DNA from: Nymphaea colorata
Taxonomy: Eukaryota; Streptophyta; Magnoliopsida; Nymphaeales; Nymphaeaceae
NCBI RefSeq assembly: GCF_008831285.2
Contig: NC_045146.1
Coordinates: forward strand, 3,686,001-3,750,000
DNA: 64,000 nucleotides
Reading direction: 5' to 3'
Made by a program: the position numbers and the translations under genes
In this document: positions 1 through 13,053 of the stretch, in pieces
How the letters are laid out: each line of letters starts with the position of its first letter
Numbering within the stretch: position 1 is the stretch's first letter
Notes under the pieces: model-generated
What the model was told of the DNA's origin: nothing
The model's input: the letters and a program-made list of their open reading frames with translations, nothing else
Databases searched by the model: none

Positions 1-1351
1 ACAAATATCATGTATTTAACACTATTAAATTTTGAAAATTGTCAAAATCCTATTCAAAATTCGGATTCGGATATAAATGTAAAAATAAGATTTGGATCGG
101 ATTCAGATTGTAAAAAATCAGATTTTGGATTCAGGTATAACTTTTCTTTATTTGAATTCGAATTTGAATATGTGAATATTTGAAAAAGCAGATTTGATTT
201 GGGATATATCTTATCCATATGACAATCCAATAGAAATAGAAGAACCATATGACAATCCGAAATTCAACACAACTAGTTCATTATGCTAGTCAACTTGTGC
301 TGCCTTTGCCCATTAGTCACATGACACGCCAAAAAAATTTTCATGAGGGAGGATGAATTAAAGTTTCTAAATTTTGAAAGGAGTCGAAATATCATTTTTT
401 TAAATTTTTATATATGACAAGTGAAAATTTCTAAAATTTACATGTGATTTTTTTAAAAAAGTTATGTTGAGAGGTGGGGGGGGGAGCAAAGGGCCGCTGC
501 GGACCCCCTAGGCTTCGCTCTTCTGACTAGCGCATCAGTCGGTCCTAAGCTGCAACTCATGCATGGATCCATATTGACTTTCAGTTGGCATTTCAGTCCA
601 GGAACGGTTCCTGGATCTGCTTGCTTAATCCAAATCAATTAAAAAAAAAAGGGTTTTTACTGACGTGAGAAAAACGTTAAAAAAAATGCAAAACACCAAT
701 AAAGGTTTTACTATTTACAAACATCAATGAAAATAGTGTCGCTGATACTTTAACTAACGTTTTGCACTAGCCATGAATCGTTCCGGGTTCACTCAACATC
801 ACTTCAGGACCAGGATCAATAAAGGTTTTACTATTTACAAACATCAATAGTAAAAGTGATAACTAGTATTTGGGTTGGGAAACAACCACATTATATACGT
901 AAAAGTGATAACTAGTATAATACCATTTGATATGCGTAAGTATTAGGGGCACAACCACAAATTTTTTATGAGGAGTGTTGAATTAAAATTTTTAGATTTT
1001 CACTAGAGTCGAAATATCATTTTTTAAGATTTTTACGTAAAACAAGTGAATGTTTTTTTTTTTTTGCATGTAAGTGAATGTTTTTTTTTTTTTGCATGTA
1101 ATTTTTTTTAAGAAAAAGAATTGGGGTGGGGCCACGACCCAAACGTGCCCTACCTTGGCTCCACCCCCCGCAAGTACTGATACAGTACGCGACCCAAACC
1201 CCAAACTTTTTTATATCCCAAATCAGATAATGCCACAGCAATTTTAGATCTTCTATTTGATAGTTTCCTCTTTAATATATTTCATGAAGAAGTTGGATGT
1301 CATTCATGTCCGAGAGATCCGCAAAGTGTTCGACACAAGACAGGAACTAGA
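1..1351. other. Gene-free AT-rich stretch with short duplications
   Basis: No coding region or RNA gene is supported here. A 32-bp block occurs at 697-728 and again at 817-848, exactly 120 bp apart, and a shorter block (GTGATAACTAGTAT) recurs near 857 and 906. Segments 341-440 and 962-1110 are diverged copies of one AT-rich repeat, and a third copy in reverse orientation lies near 2,040-2,165. These look like remnants of a dispersed repeat rather than genes. Short ORFs in the segment have no recognisable domain. Confidence 0.6.
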
Positions 1352-1675
1352 AACCAGACCACTTAACGGACCCGCACCTTAAAAGGTAAACAGAGCTGCC
1401 AGATGTGTTGCCAACATATTATAGTTACGGCCGGATGAAAGAAAGAAAAGGAAAGGAAAGGAAAAAAAATTCAATATTTGGATCATCCAGCTGGAATTGG
1501 GGCTCACCACCGTAACCAGACCACTTAACGGACCCGCACCTTAAAAGGTAAACAGAGCTGCCAGATGTGTTGCCAACATATTATAGTTACGGCCGGATGA
1601 AAGAAAGAAAAGGAAAGGAAAGGAAAAAAAATTCATTATTTGGATCATGCAGCTGGAATTGGGGCTCACCACCAC
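1352..1675 (+). repeat. Tandem duplication, period 162 bp, two copies
   Basis: Copy one is 1,352-1,513 and copy two is 1,514-1,675. The copies differ at only a few bases over 162 bp, so the duplication is recent. Each copy contains a purine-rich GAAAGGAAAGG tract. ORFs crossing the segment read through both the repeat and non-coding flank and are not taken as genes. Confidence 0.85.
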
Positions 1676-4600
1676 ATGTAGAGTGGTCGGAGGCATATGT
1701 GGGTTTGTGTGAGCAATTGCCCACACAGATTTCAAGCAAATTATCTTGGGGGCGACTGACTTTCATGATAGGGGTCAATATATTTTTTGAATTAAAGCTT
1801 TCAAACATGTAAACTTATAAATTATAAAATTTCAAAATCTAAGTAGCAGCTGTCAGCCTCCTTGGCTCCGACCCTGATCCTTATGATCATTATATGGCGT
1901 TAAGTGTTACCCGAGTAGTGCACTCCATCAATTAAGAACAGACCAAAGGAGTTGGGATTGAAGCGTTTGGCCGGATTTTTTCGTCCACATGTACTGGGGC
2001 AGAGCCAAGGGGGCCCAGCATGGGCCTGGCCCCACTGAAATGCATGTAAATTTTAGAAAATTTTACTTGTTTTATATAAAAATTTTAAAAAATGATGTTT
2101 CGGCCCGTGTTAAGATTTAGAAACTTTAATTCGACCCCCTCATGGAAAATTTCTAGCTTCACCCATGCACACATACAACATGGACTCAACCAGTTTCATA
2201 TTAAGGAGATATGATGATATATCACCCTTTCTGGCTAAGCCGATATCGAACTCATTGTTACGCAATGAGTTGCTTCAAACTTTTTATTAAGTGTGTGTTT
2301 GCGCGATATCCTTACATACAGTTGTTCCAGAGTTTTAGGGCGTTGGTGATGGCTGAAACTGAATCTTTAGGAAGATTTGAAATGCTGGTTTGAATATCCA
2401 AGAGAGTGGAAATCACTTTCCTTCCCCCAACCTATAGGGTTGAGGGTTGCTTTAGGACATAAGTAGTTAGCATTACATCCGTCAGCTAAAGTGTTGTGCA
2501 TTGAAGTGAAGGAATCAAAATAACCTTAATTTCAAAGTTTTTAAAAAGGGAAAATGCGAGTAGCGACCATGAAATTTTATCAAAGGGGCACTTACCTTAG
2601 TGGGTTTGGTGCCTATGAGACATTAACGTGAGTTTGCCATGAGCACCACATCTGACTGGACCCAGATCCAACCCCTTCCTAATAAAAATTTTCAAGTACT
2701 GGTGTTGGTTGGCATGGGCAATGGCCCACACATAGCTCAGCTATGTAAAACGGGCAGGTACATGTCATGATGGCCAGCGTGCAAATCCAAGGCGCGTGCG
2801 CCATGGGCCCATAACACAAAGAAGTGTCTAAACGGGCCGAGCCAAATGAAGCCAACTCTGGTCAACAGCTTGGAGAAGGGAGCTAGGAACATCGCAAAAT
2901 GAAAAAGACAAGGCGGAGCCAGGCCTCTGTTTGCAACTATATACTTGGTTGCTTCTGACTCATCCCCCTTCCCAATCAAACACTGCTTGCTTCTCAGGCG
3001 TTGCATGGCGGGCGGCAACAAGTACTTCCATGGGGTCCTTTGTCCCAGTCCGGAAGGAAAATCTAATACTGACCAAATTGGACATTTATGAAGTGACCAA
3101 AATACCCTTATGCAAGGGAAATAGTAGGGACACCCTTATATATATATATATATATATATATGAAGATAAAAAAAACAAAGAAAAAACACTTGGCTGAAAA
3201 TACAAAAATACTCCTAAATCCATCCAGATGTGGTGGCCTTTGAGGGGTCTGAGTGGCTGATGACCCGAGCATCGACCACATTCATACTTTTCTGGTACCA
3301 CTGCATCACAATGAGCTCAAGTCGTCAGCCATGTTGTGGCTGATGTGGACAATTGCCTACACCAACCTATAAGATTTGCTTTATTTACATAAAAGAAACT
3401 TCATTAGTTTTTCACTTTTTAAAGTATAACTGGCCCGTTAAAATTTAAAGTAATAGTGCTGCATAGCCAGAAATTTCTAGCTCGACCGATGGACGTAAAA
3501 AAAAAAACTTCAATTTGTGCTCGTACAAGTATATCAGACATGGCCAATATGTATCTAGTTTGATAAAAGAATGTTGTGGCAAATAACAAACTAGCTTTTG
3601 TTCTTCATGGGAATACATGACATAGAGTAGAAACATGTGGTTTGTGAAAGGTGAAGCCTTTCCCTTCCATCCACCCCTATTTCTAAGGTTGTTTCAAAAT
3701 CTTCTACGTCATGTGATACACCATTCAACTCGAGTGTTGCACATGTCACTGTTTACAGTTTAGGAGAGTAGTACCCATAAAAAGCAAATTGAGAACACAT
3801 CATCAGCAGGATCGTTATACTTACCAAATATGCTACTAGCAACATAAAAAATATGCTACTAGCAACATAAAGTATAAACTTTAAAGTGTGTAAATGCATG
3901 TACTCATGTCTATGTCTATAGATGCTGCACAAGTTAACCAATGCTAACTGGGTGTACCTCGGGCTAAAACTTGAATTGAATATTTGTATAACTTGAAAGT
4001 GTTCACCATCTTGTGCAAGGTAATCCCAACAAGTTGACTAAGTTAACTGGTTGGTGCAGGCCCGGGGTACAGTGAGTTGTTCTGTTCCAAGCTCCGTTTA
4101 TTTGGGCTCATTTGTGAAATGAGCTGCTAAGGAGCAGCTCAGCTTGTGCGTGTGGCTCAAGATTATGTGTTATTGTATGCTGCCAACTAATATACGCTAT
4201 GTATCGTTTTCTAAGCCACTTTATTTGTTATATACATATTCAGTTATTTATTTATTTATTTGTTTTCCAAGCTCATGTAGTTGTAACCTTTTGAAATAAA
4301 TGTGACCGGTATATATGTATATAATATCTTTTCTGCTTGTATAGCCTCCTTATGTTCACTAAATTAAAATGGCAACTTTGCAATATCAATTGAACGGTTT
4401 GTGAATCGCATGCAAATATATAGTTTATTTAATGGTGCAGATTCATATGTAGTTGAAATTAGCGTTAAACTCATCCAGTAAGACCGATTTAGGCTGCATT
4501 GTCCAAGGTAAGAGCATATATAGATATGGAGTCCATTTTCTCTTTTAGTTTTGTTAAAAAGATGTACCCACCCCAATAAACCGAGCGCCAAAAGGGGTGC

Positions 4601-7600
4601 AACATAGCTGATCAAATCGAGGGCCGGTGAAAGTCCAATCATGTTTGCCTCTAGTGGGTGCTACTACTCATCTAAAGTGTCAATGATAAATGCACAACAC
4701 TTTAGTTGACGGGTGTCTCATACCCCACCCAAACCTTGAAATAGCCCTCCACCTCGTGGCCAGACAAAAAGGAAAAGAGGCTTCGGTCTTTTCAGTATCT
4801 CCCCAACAAACTCTGGGTGGGTGGTGTATGTTTGATGCTTCCCGTGCATCGTCCACCCTTAAGGGTAAAATGAGAAATGACCTTTTCTATTCATTTTTAG
4901 GAACCATTTCTATAATTTCAGGCACACATCAAACACGTTCAAGAATGATAGAGAAAAATAAACACAGCTGCCTACAATAAAGATCGATAAAACATGGCTA
5001 TCTTGTTAATGGCTTGTCGATTGATGTATTTTCCTGACCTATGCAAGGGGGATGCTTATGTCCATTCCTAGAACCTGTTCTCAATTTAGATATTCAAGTT
5101 TCAATACATCTCCCTTTTTTATGCTTCGCATAAGTGAAGAGGTTCATCCCTACCGCCCAGAGCGAGCCAGAACGAGAAAAAAGAGGTATCTTAAAGTGCA
5201 TTGAGTTCCAAAAGTAGGCAAATATTGTCTCCGTCACTCAAAACAATTGAAAAATAAACAAAACAGTCGGGATGCGACAATGGATGGTGAAGTGAGCTAA
5301 GTTGGCAAGCAAACACCACGATAATTGACTGCCACGATGCTGTGGGATCCATTCATGGTGCGGATCTCTTTGATAAGCTGTGATCAGTTGGTCGAGGGCC
5401 CCCAATCAAACAGCAAGCCCATGGCAAGTGGGTGCAACCGATCACCTTCTTCTTCTCCTTCTCCTTGTAGGGATGTGAATGGTAGGACTCCAGTTGGGCC
5501 CTTCTACTGCCAAAGGATGGACTAAGTGGAACGTTGTATCTTCAGAATCAGATTCAGCATCCCAAGGTAGATGTTCCTACCCAAATGGCATGACCAGATT
5601 GCACACAACAAATATATATATATATATATATAGGGTATTTTTTGAAAATTTTTATAAAATAATAAACATTTTAGATTTTTTTCACTTTTCTAAAAAGCTT
5701 TTTTTAAATATTTTAATAAGGGCATTTTGATCATTGCATACTTCTATGCACCAAAATCAGGGGTGTGCATATAACCAATTTTGCAGGCATCAGCTCAATT
5801 AATTTGGCCTTTTTATGTGTCTGTGATCCGGTTCTTAGCAGTGGCGGTGCTTAAGGGAAAAACAAATTTTACCACATAAATTTTACAGAAGATTTCGCTT
5901 AATAAGTCCTAATGAAAATTTTAAAAATTATAAAATGCCTCCTTTAGGAAAAATTTTGACTCCACCATCATACTGGATCTTAAGGGTCATGTTCCAGCAG
6001 CGTCCAATGAATCTGCTCAAAAAATTGGGCCAAATTCACGAAACATTTATGAAATACTCTCGTTAGGGGGAAGTTCTGTTTTAATTCACTTGGTATTGAA
6101 CTTAGCTTAACTACACATCTTTCTGTACCATACAGGCAAGGCGGGGTTTAGAAGAAAGCTGCCGGTTTAAATCATTGACAAAGCCAGAAATTTTTTTGGT
6201 GGATATAGATAAAAAAATATCTTACACCTTTAAGGTACCCAAAATAACTGACGGATGCCAGTATATAAATAGGCAAATGGCTGGGGTCAACTAAATATGT
6301 CGCATACTAATTCCAAAAAGAAAAAAATATCTTGCACCCTTCAGATACGTAAAATAAATAACTGAGGGATGTCAATATATAAATAAGCAAATGGCTGGGG
6401 TCAACTAATATGTAGATAAGTATATTTTGTGGGGCAGTGTGGACAACTGCCCACACAATCCTACATGTGGCTCTGCCCCCTGTTATTCCAAAAGAGCCAC
6501 ATGGATGTTGAATGCCCATTACCTCCTTAAAGATCTTACGTCAACATATATAGGTCTGACTGTTAGTCAGACTATATATATTTCATTCCGCCAAGCCCAA
6601 ATAATGTAATTGAACCATTGACATTTCGCTGCAATATATACTGATATAAATGCTTCCGATGTATCTGATCACTTATCTGACTTCAAGTCCATTTAGATTT
6701 AGATACAGGTAAAGGAATTTGGACATGATCGTTAATCAAATTCAGATTTAATATGCAGTTTCACTAACAAAATCCAAGTCCAACTTTGATACATCATAAG
6801 TGGAATCACATAAAAATCTGCCCGGATTTCATATCAAGAAAATAAACAGTTATGACCCACGTACATTCCTAAGAAGAAGTTGTTGACATGAATAAAAAAA
6901 TTGTTACTGTCCAATGAAACTCATGAAATATATAACTGGTACATTAATGTGGCGGAAAATTAGGACAAATTCATATGACACCTTAAAAGTGTTTGTGAAT
7001 CTTCCCCGACTTTTTTGAGATAACTTCAATAGGCAGGACTCAATTATTGGTCCAGTAAATAAAAAATCGTTATGCATTCATGTGTATATTTACCGGAATA
7101 TTAATTATTGAATTAATAATGTCACACATGTTGATGTCTGAATCTGCATGTCCAAATTCTTCACTTGTTTAGCAAGGACGCAGTACCCTCAAAATCACAT
7201 CTCCTTGAGAGAGAGAGAGAGAAATGTCAAGATCATATGAAGACTGAGTATAGGAGGTGAGTGCATCTGAAAGACCTTAACGACATCTGAATGAACATGT
7301 CCATTCTTTTGTTGACAAACAGCTTCACCTTCTCTTGTTCATGTCGAAAGAGAAAGAAAAAATGGGTTATGGAACAAGGAATCCAAGTCTTGCCCATTGG
7401 AAAAGTAGGGAACAATACAATTCCCAATACATGATGTGATACATCCTTTGTACCCATCCTTCTTAAGGAAATGAGTTAAGGGTGACCGCATCTTGGCCGA
7501 TTATAGTTAACATCAGAACCAGAAAAGTCACTGCTTAATTGTTTTATTCCGACCGTTAGGATGATCTCTACTATGTTCAATAAACAAGAAGTAGTTCCTT

Positions 7601-8820
7601 CCTATTCAAATTAGGAACCCAATCCATTCAATTGATCGCATATACGATTGAATAATCCCTTTTAGCAGATTTGATAGACAAAATTAAGAATGTTACACTC
7701 AAACTGGATTCATATCCAAGTCTGATTTATGTGTTCATGAAGCCAAATAGTTTGCTGCATGTACAAATGCAATTATGCGTGAAATTGTCACAAAATATTA
7801 TTGGAAACATTTAGTGCAATCGAGCATGCATTACTACTGTCGAATTAGAATCTAGATCTTTTGCGTGAGTTGGAGTATTCCATCCTACCATTTTCCTGAG
7901 AAAAAAGCCATTGCCAAGTATCCCAAGAGATGCCGTGCTTTCCATTCTCTTGGGATACTAGGCTTGCTTTTGGTGTCTTGGGATGGCGCTTGAGATATGC
8001 TTCAACTTGCATATTGCTGCATTCCTTTTGCAACATAAGAGGTTTATGTCATGAAAGTTCAAAATAAATGCTGGCTGCTTACCAGCCTCACCCATTTTGC
8101 AGCATAAGAAGTTATATTAGTTAATTTTGATACGTAAGCAAGCAAGTATATGCACCAAATCTGGCGAGTTTATGTAAGTATCTAGGTATGAAAATGCACC
8201 GTAGGTCTAAGTGAGTTTATGGACTTCCGATTAATGAAGGCCACATTCATTTCGAGGCCATTCACCTCTGCAAGAAATGAATATCCGAAATATTCATTTT
8301 TTGTGTCCTCATTTTGATAGTAAAAGGTAGGTTTTTGCGACGTCTATACTAGTTTAAATTACATCCTGGTGATATAAATGGTACCTAATGGCTATATATA
8401 TTTATTGCGCAGAAGGATATGTCCATGGCTGGCTTTCCATCTATCAACTAGATTATATTTGCAAACTTAAATGGAAAAAGACAATATGAAGATATTCCAC
8501 CAAAAAAATAAAAAGGACCAAGAAGAAAAAACAAGAGGAAGCATGATGTATATATATATACAGGGAGGGATATTTAATTTCATTAGAGGGATGCAGAGTA
8601 GTGCACGCAACAAGGTAATTGTCACAGAAGGCCATTTGAAACATCTGTGCATGCAGACTGAACTTGTTGGCGAAAGGAAAGGGACGAAGGTAGGGCCATG
8701 AACACATGCTGCTGAAATGGGTGAACTTGAAGTTTCTCATATATTTCAATTGAAGCATGTCATGAGCACCTGCTTACGACTTTTTGTTGGCAGGAGTTAT
8801 TACATAAAGTTTCCGATGGG
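1676..8820. other. Intergenic repeats, no gene seen
   Basis: I see no gene in this stretch. It contains TA microsatellites near 3,138-3,162 and 5,609-5,632, a GA run near 7,206-7,221, and several diverged copies of a dispersed repeat marked by a near-palindrome of the form GTGTGGNCAATTGCCCACAC (for example near 1,707 and 6,437) and by AGCCAGAAATTTCT near 3,463. Short ORFs here lack domains and overlap repeats. The stretch looks like ordinary plant intergenic DNA. Confidence 0.5.
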
Positions 8821-8836
8821 CACTAGTACAAGAAAA
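8821..8836 (+). mobile_element. Possible CACTA-type transposon terminus
   Basis: The sequence CACTAGTACAAGAAAA resembles the terminal inverted repeat of plant CACTA (En/Spm) elements. The following kilobase contains repeated short motifs of the CAGTGAC and CACTGAAG type, which could be subterminal repeats. I found no matching opposite end and no transposase, so this is a weak call. Confidence 0.2.
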
Positions 8837-8876
8837 ATTTATTAATTGCGTGAACAGCTGTTTAAAAAACGTATAA

Positions 8877-8879
<3 letters not shown>

Positions 8880-8934
<55 letters not shown>
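8880..8934. repeat. TA dinucleotide microsatellite
   Basis: This is an uninterrupted (TA)n run of about 27 units. Similar runs occur at 13,452-13,481, 32,233-32,281 and 50,047-50,132. Confidence 0.95.
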
Positions 8935-8935
<1 letters not shown>

Positions 8936-9667
8936 CGATGACTCTGATTATTTAAAGTAACCCAATCATCTAACCAAAACCGTCAATTTAAAGCAGATAG
9001 ATGTTTGAGAGAAACACAAAAAGAAAAAAGTATAAACTAATATTAAATGACGTAAATGCTCATCACTTTATTTCTTTATTTTTTTCTTAACCGTTCATGA
9101 TGTTGTATCAAATAATGCAGATTGTATGTTTGGGTGACTCTAAAAAGCTAGAATCATTATATATATATCCATCTCATGCAATTGAATGGTTAAGGAAAAA
9201 ACATAAAGAAAAAAGTGGAAATTAAACTAAATGAAAAAATGAGTTTTTGGGCCACTCTTTTAGTATAGCTGGTTATGCTTAGTGTTTCATCAATTCGATC
9301 GTGGGAGCTAAATCTTGAAGAGCACGTTGACTCTCAGTAATACCGGATCAGTGAACGAGAGTAGATCATACTGGGCTTCTCATCAGTTTGAAAGGTTTTC
9401 TAAGGCAGAACTTTGTTTAAGAGAAACCCCCTTGAAAACTTAAAAAAGAGAACGGAGAAAAAGTGTTTTCTAACATTACCTTTTTTTTTCTTTAAAAAAT
9501 GACCATGAGTCTCTCTCTTTGTGTAATGATGTTTTCTGAAATGGCGCCACTGAAGACCCGATAATATTTGGACTTTCAGTGATATTTTGTTTTGAAATTG
9601 GGTTATCGGAGACGTAGATACTGAATAGAACCTTCAGTGACATTTTCAGAAACAGTGCGACTGCGGA

Positions 9668-10040
9668 CCTAGTGCTGGGAAACTCCTGAAGATGCAATAT
9701 TTGCTGGGACCTTCAGTGACATTCATTCCCGAATAAATGTTGATGCCATCAGTCGCACTTTATAAAAATAGCGTTACTAAAGTCCAATTCTTGGACTAGA
9801 ACTAGCGTCAGCGGAAAAACACATCTACTAATGTTTTACTTTCTCGACGTAAGTTGCGCCTCTTATGCTTCTCTTTCCGCATCACTGAATAGTGAATACC
9901 CACTTTTTAGTGTTGATTTCTTTTTTGTCACATCACTAAGGGCATATTCTTTTGAAGCGAGCATTTTTCTTCTCAATATTTGAACAAGATTGCAAACAAT
10001 AGGTCTAATGATAAATTAAGTTCCGCTTTGGAGATTTCTT
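9668..10040 (+). repeat. Direct repeat copy 1 (pairs with 12,678-13,053)
   Basis: This 373-bp block starts CCTAGTGCTGGGAAAC and ends GATTTCTTAT. It recurs as a diverged copy at 12,678-13,053. Neither end has the TG...CA form of an LTR. Immediately to its right (10,045-10,115) lies a GAGCTCGAGCTCGA-type sequence like that of the hAT-type element at 45,066-45,498. The pair therefore brackets a 2.6-kb segment with related sequence at both inner edges. Confidence 0.75.
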
Positions 10041-10892
10041 ATAAGAGTTGAGCTCGAGCTCGACTTTATTAGCGAGCGGAGTTCGAGTCAACTCGGCTCG
10101 AACTCGAACTCGATTATTTGTTTTCTTCCTCAAGGCCCCGTTTGATTGCAGGAGAAAATACTGCGGGTGAAAATCGTATGGAAATGAAACTTTAACGCGG
10201 TGTGTGGTGAGAGCATTGATGCCGAAAAGTTTACCCCGCAAAATTCGTACGAACGGGGAGATTTTAATCCTCAAAAAAGTCTGACCTCCTGAGGTTGGAC
10301 TTTTTTCCGCTGATTTTTTTTAGATCCGCTAGGACTCTCAAGTTCCTCTCCTTTTCTCTCCACGTTTCTTTTCCCCTCTCGCTGCCTCTCCTCTCTCTCT
10401 TTCTCATTCCTCTCATCACTCGCTCTCTCGTTCATCTCCTCTTTCCCCAAGTGGCTCCCTTGCAGCCCTAGGTGAGCCCTATGATAGTCTTTGTCGCTCT
10501 CCCACATGCACGTTCTGTCGATAACCCATCCATCTTTACTCTCTCTTCACACGCAGGTCTTCAGCACCATCTTCAATAGGAAATTTGGGTTTATCCCTCT
10601 TGGCTGCTCATTTACTAGGTATGCCTCAACACGATTCCCTTCTTTTCACTTCTACCATGCTTTGTTTGGTGGGTGCTTACTATGCAACTTAGAAGAAAAC
10701 AATGTTGGTTCTTATCTGGTTTTTTGAAGCAGTAAATTGGATGTTTTGGGATCAACTTTATATTTGGGCGATTGTGTTCGTGTGCTCTGGAATATAAAGC
10801 CAAGCGAGTTGAAAACTAGTTTTGTTCATGTGATTAGGAGTGACAGTCATCCTTTCTTAGTAGCTAATAACCTACCAGTTACTAGTGTCTTG

Positions 10893-11207
10893 TAGACTTG
10901 GGCAATAGGCTGGGTATCCTTTGGGTACCTGGCCCGGGTCCGGGCCCAGAAAACGGCCCGACAGGCCGGACCCAGGCTTGATGAGCGGTTCGACCTGTTT
11001 ATAATTAAAAAATAATTTTTTAAATTTTTTAAAACTTAATATATGTATTTTATTATTAAAAATATATTTTATATTATTAAAAAAATTTTATAATTAAAAT
11101 TTTTTTTATAAACAAACGGGCCGAACCGGGCTTCGGGCCCGACGGGCCGACCTGGGCCCAGTTTTACTGGGCTAGGCTGGCCCGGCCGGGCCCGTTGCCC
11201 AGATCTA
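10893..11207. mobile_element. Non-autonomous hAT-type element, GGGCC family
   Basis: The element starts TAGACTTGGGCAA and ends TTGCCCAGATCTA, so its ends are imperfect inverted repeats. It is flanked by GTGTCTTG (10,885-10,892) and GTGTCTCG (11,208-11,215), a 7/8 match to an 8-bp target duplication, which is the hAT hallmark. GC-rich GGCCCGGGCC-type subterminal blocks enclose an AT-rich core. There is no coding capacity. Relatives lie at 13,735, 35,164 and 46,736. Confidence 0.75.
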
Positions 11208-12504
11208 GTGTCTCGTGCTTCACATTAGCTTGCTGATCTTTTTAGTTAGTTAATGACATTTCTATTATTTTGCCTCTCATAAAAGACTCAGACTCTCAAA
11301 TCCAAGAAATGACCATTAACTTGGTGTTCTGCTTCTGTGGTGAAGAAAGGAAAAAGTTAGCAGAATAATAATATTGAACTGTTTATGTTTGCCTTTTGAT
11401 TTTGACAACTTACTTTGTTTGATTCATAGGACTTGCTGTTTGGAAATATGATAATGCATTTAAGTTTTTTAACACCTACATAAATTCATTTGTTTCAATA
11501 CAATATATTAGTTGTTAATGGATGACGAACTTGTTAATGGATGACCAACTGTAAAAAGAATTTAATGCCACGACAGTTAATTTTATCATGCAATTGCATT
11601 GCAAAAAACTTTTCTGTCATGAAACAGGGACCTAAGATTAAAAGAGGGTAAAATTTCATTTTGTATTATTTTCAACATTTTTTTTATCATATAGTTACCA
11701 CTTCAAATTCTTTTACAAACTTTTTATTACTTTTCCGTTTTTGCTTTTCTCCACTCACCTCACTTTTCTCGAACCGCAACATTACTTTTTCATTCTTTTT
11801 TAACCATCATCATTATTCACCCATTTTCCCTCTCTTTTTCTCTCTCTTCACCCATGCTCCATTCATCCTCACCCACCCATGCTCCCTTCATCCTCACCCA
11901 TGGCTTCATTTTTTCTTATTATCTTTCCTCTCATCTCTCATCACTCTTTCTCCTTCATCCTCAACGGAGGCTTCCTCTATCCTCTGGTGATGGCAGATGG
12001 TAACATCCATCGGCCATAGCTACGTTGGTGATTCAACGACCGGCGGCAGCGAGTGAGACCAAAGGGAAGTCATCTGCAGCCCATTTTCCTCCTTCCTCTT
12101 CTCATTTGTCTCTCTCTTCGGAGGTTCTGAGCTCTCAAAAACTCTCTTGCTCGAGTGAGGGTTCTGATGCTCCCGTGGCTCGAGTGAGGGTTTCTTGGTT
12201 TTTACTTAGAACCTCACTCGAGCTACCTAGAACCAAAAACCCTTGCTCGCCTGAGCTTGAGTTCTTTGCTTGAGCTGAGTAAGGGCTCTAAGCATAGAAC
12301 CCTCGCTCCAGGGCTCTGTTGCTTGTTCGCTTGCTCGCTCAAATGAGGACTTTGAGTACAAAATCCACAATCTATTTTTTTTTTTTAAGGTTTTTGTCAT
12401 TATTATTTTTCTGTTTTTCAACAGAGACCTCTAATGCTTGGCTGTCATCATCTCGCCTACGCGGCCATCTCTATCGAAAAATGTAGCAAGGAAGAAAGAA
12501 GTCA
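11208..12504. other. Pyrimidine-rich non-genic stretch
   Basis: No gene is supported. The + strand of 11,700-11,970 is strongly C/T-rich, giving low-complexity Phe/Ser/Pro/Leu ORFs. Around 12,145-12,215 a short CTCGAGTGAGGGTT motif is repeated. The ORFs here match no family I know and are best explained by composition. Confidence 0.45.
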
Positions 12505-12677
12505 TGTCTCTGTGAACCTAAATGAGTTAAACGAGCCAACTCAAGTCGAGCTTGAGTTCCTTCATTGTCAACCGAGTTGAGTTCGGGCTAACTTTTGAAG
12601 CTTGAATCTATTTAAGTAAAAATGAGAGTTGAGCTGAGTTCAAGTTGGCTGAGCTCAGGTTCAATTCGGCAGCCCTA
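12505..12677. mobile_element. Partial hAT-type MITE (GAGCTCGA type), one end only
   Basis: The segment is rich in GAGTTGAGCTGAGTTC-type sequence and ends GCAGCCCTA. That is the complement of the TAGGGCTGC terminus seen on the complete element at 45,066-45,498. The matching left end is not adjacent. The second copy of the 373-bp direct repeat starts at the next base. Confidence 0.45.
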
Positions 12678-13053
12678 CCTAGTGCTGGGAAACTAAGGTG
12701 CACTATTTGCTGGGACCCTCTGTGACATTGTTTCTGGAATAAATATTGAGACCATCAGTCGCACTTTATATAAATACCGTTACTAAAGTTCAATTCTTAG
12801 ACTAGAACTAGCGTCAGCGGGAAAACACATTCACTAACGTTTTTCTATCTCATGTCATGTCAAATAAGACATGCGCCTCTTACGCTTCTTTTTCCGCATC
12901 ACTGAAGACTCACTCTTTAGTGTCAATTTCTTTTTCTCGCGTCACTAAAGGAATATTCTTTTTGAAGCAAGCATTTTTCTTTTTAATATTTGAACAAGAT
13001 AGCAAACAATCGGCCTAATGATAAATTAAAGTTATGCTTTGGATATTTCTTAT
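12678..13053 (+). repeat. Direct repeat copy 2 (pairs with 9,668-10,040)
   Basis: This is a diverged copy of 9,668-10,040 in the same orientation, offset by 3,010 bp. It starts exactly at the end of a hAT-type MITE fragment. The two copies differ by scattered substitutions and small indels, so the duplication is not recent. Confidence 0.75.

Noticed and set aside
11661-11990. 109-codon Phe/His/Ser-rich ORF on the + strand
   Set aside because: It follows a pyrimidine-rich stretch, has no domain, and lies among repeats.
9668-13053. LTR retrotransposon bounded by the 373-bp direct repeats
   Set aside because: The repeats lack TG...CA ends, there is no primer site or polypurine tract, and the interior holds no gag or pol sequence.
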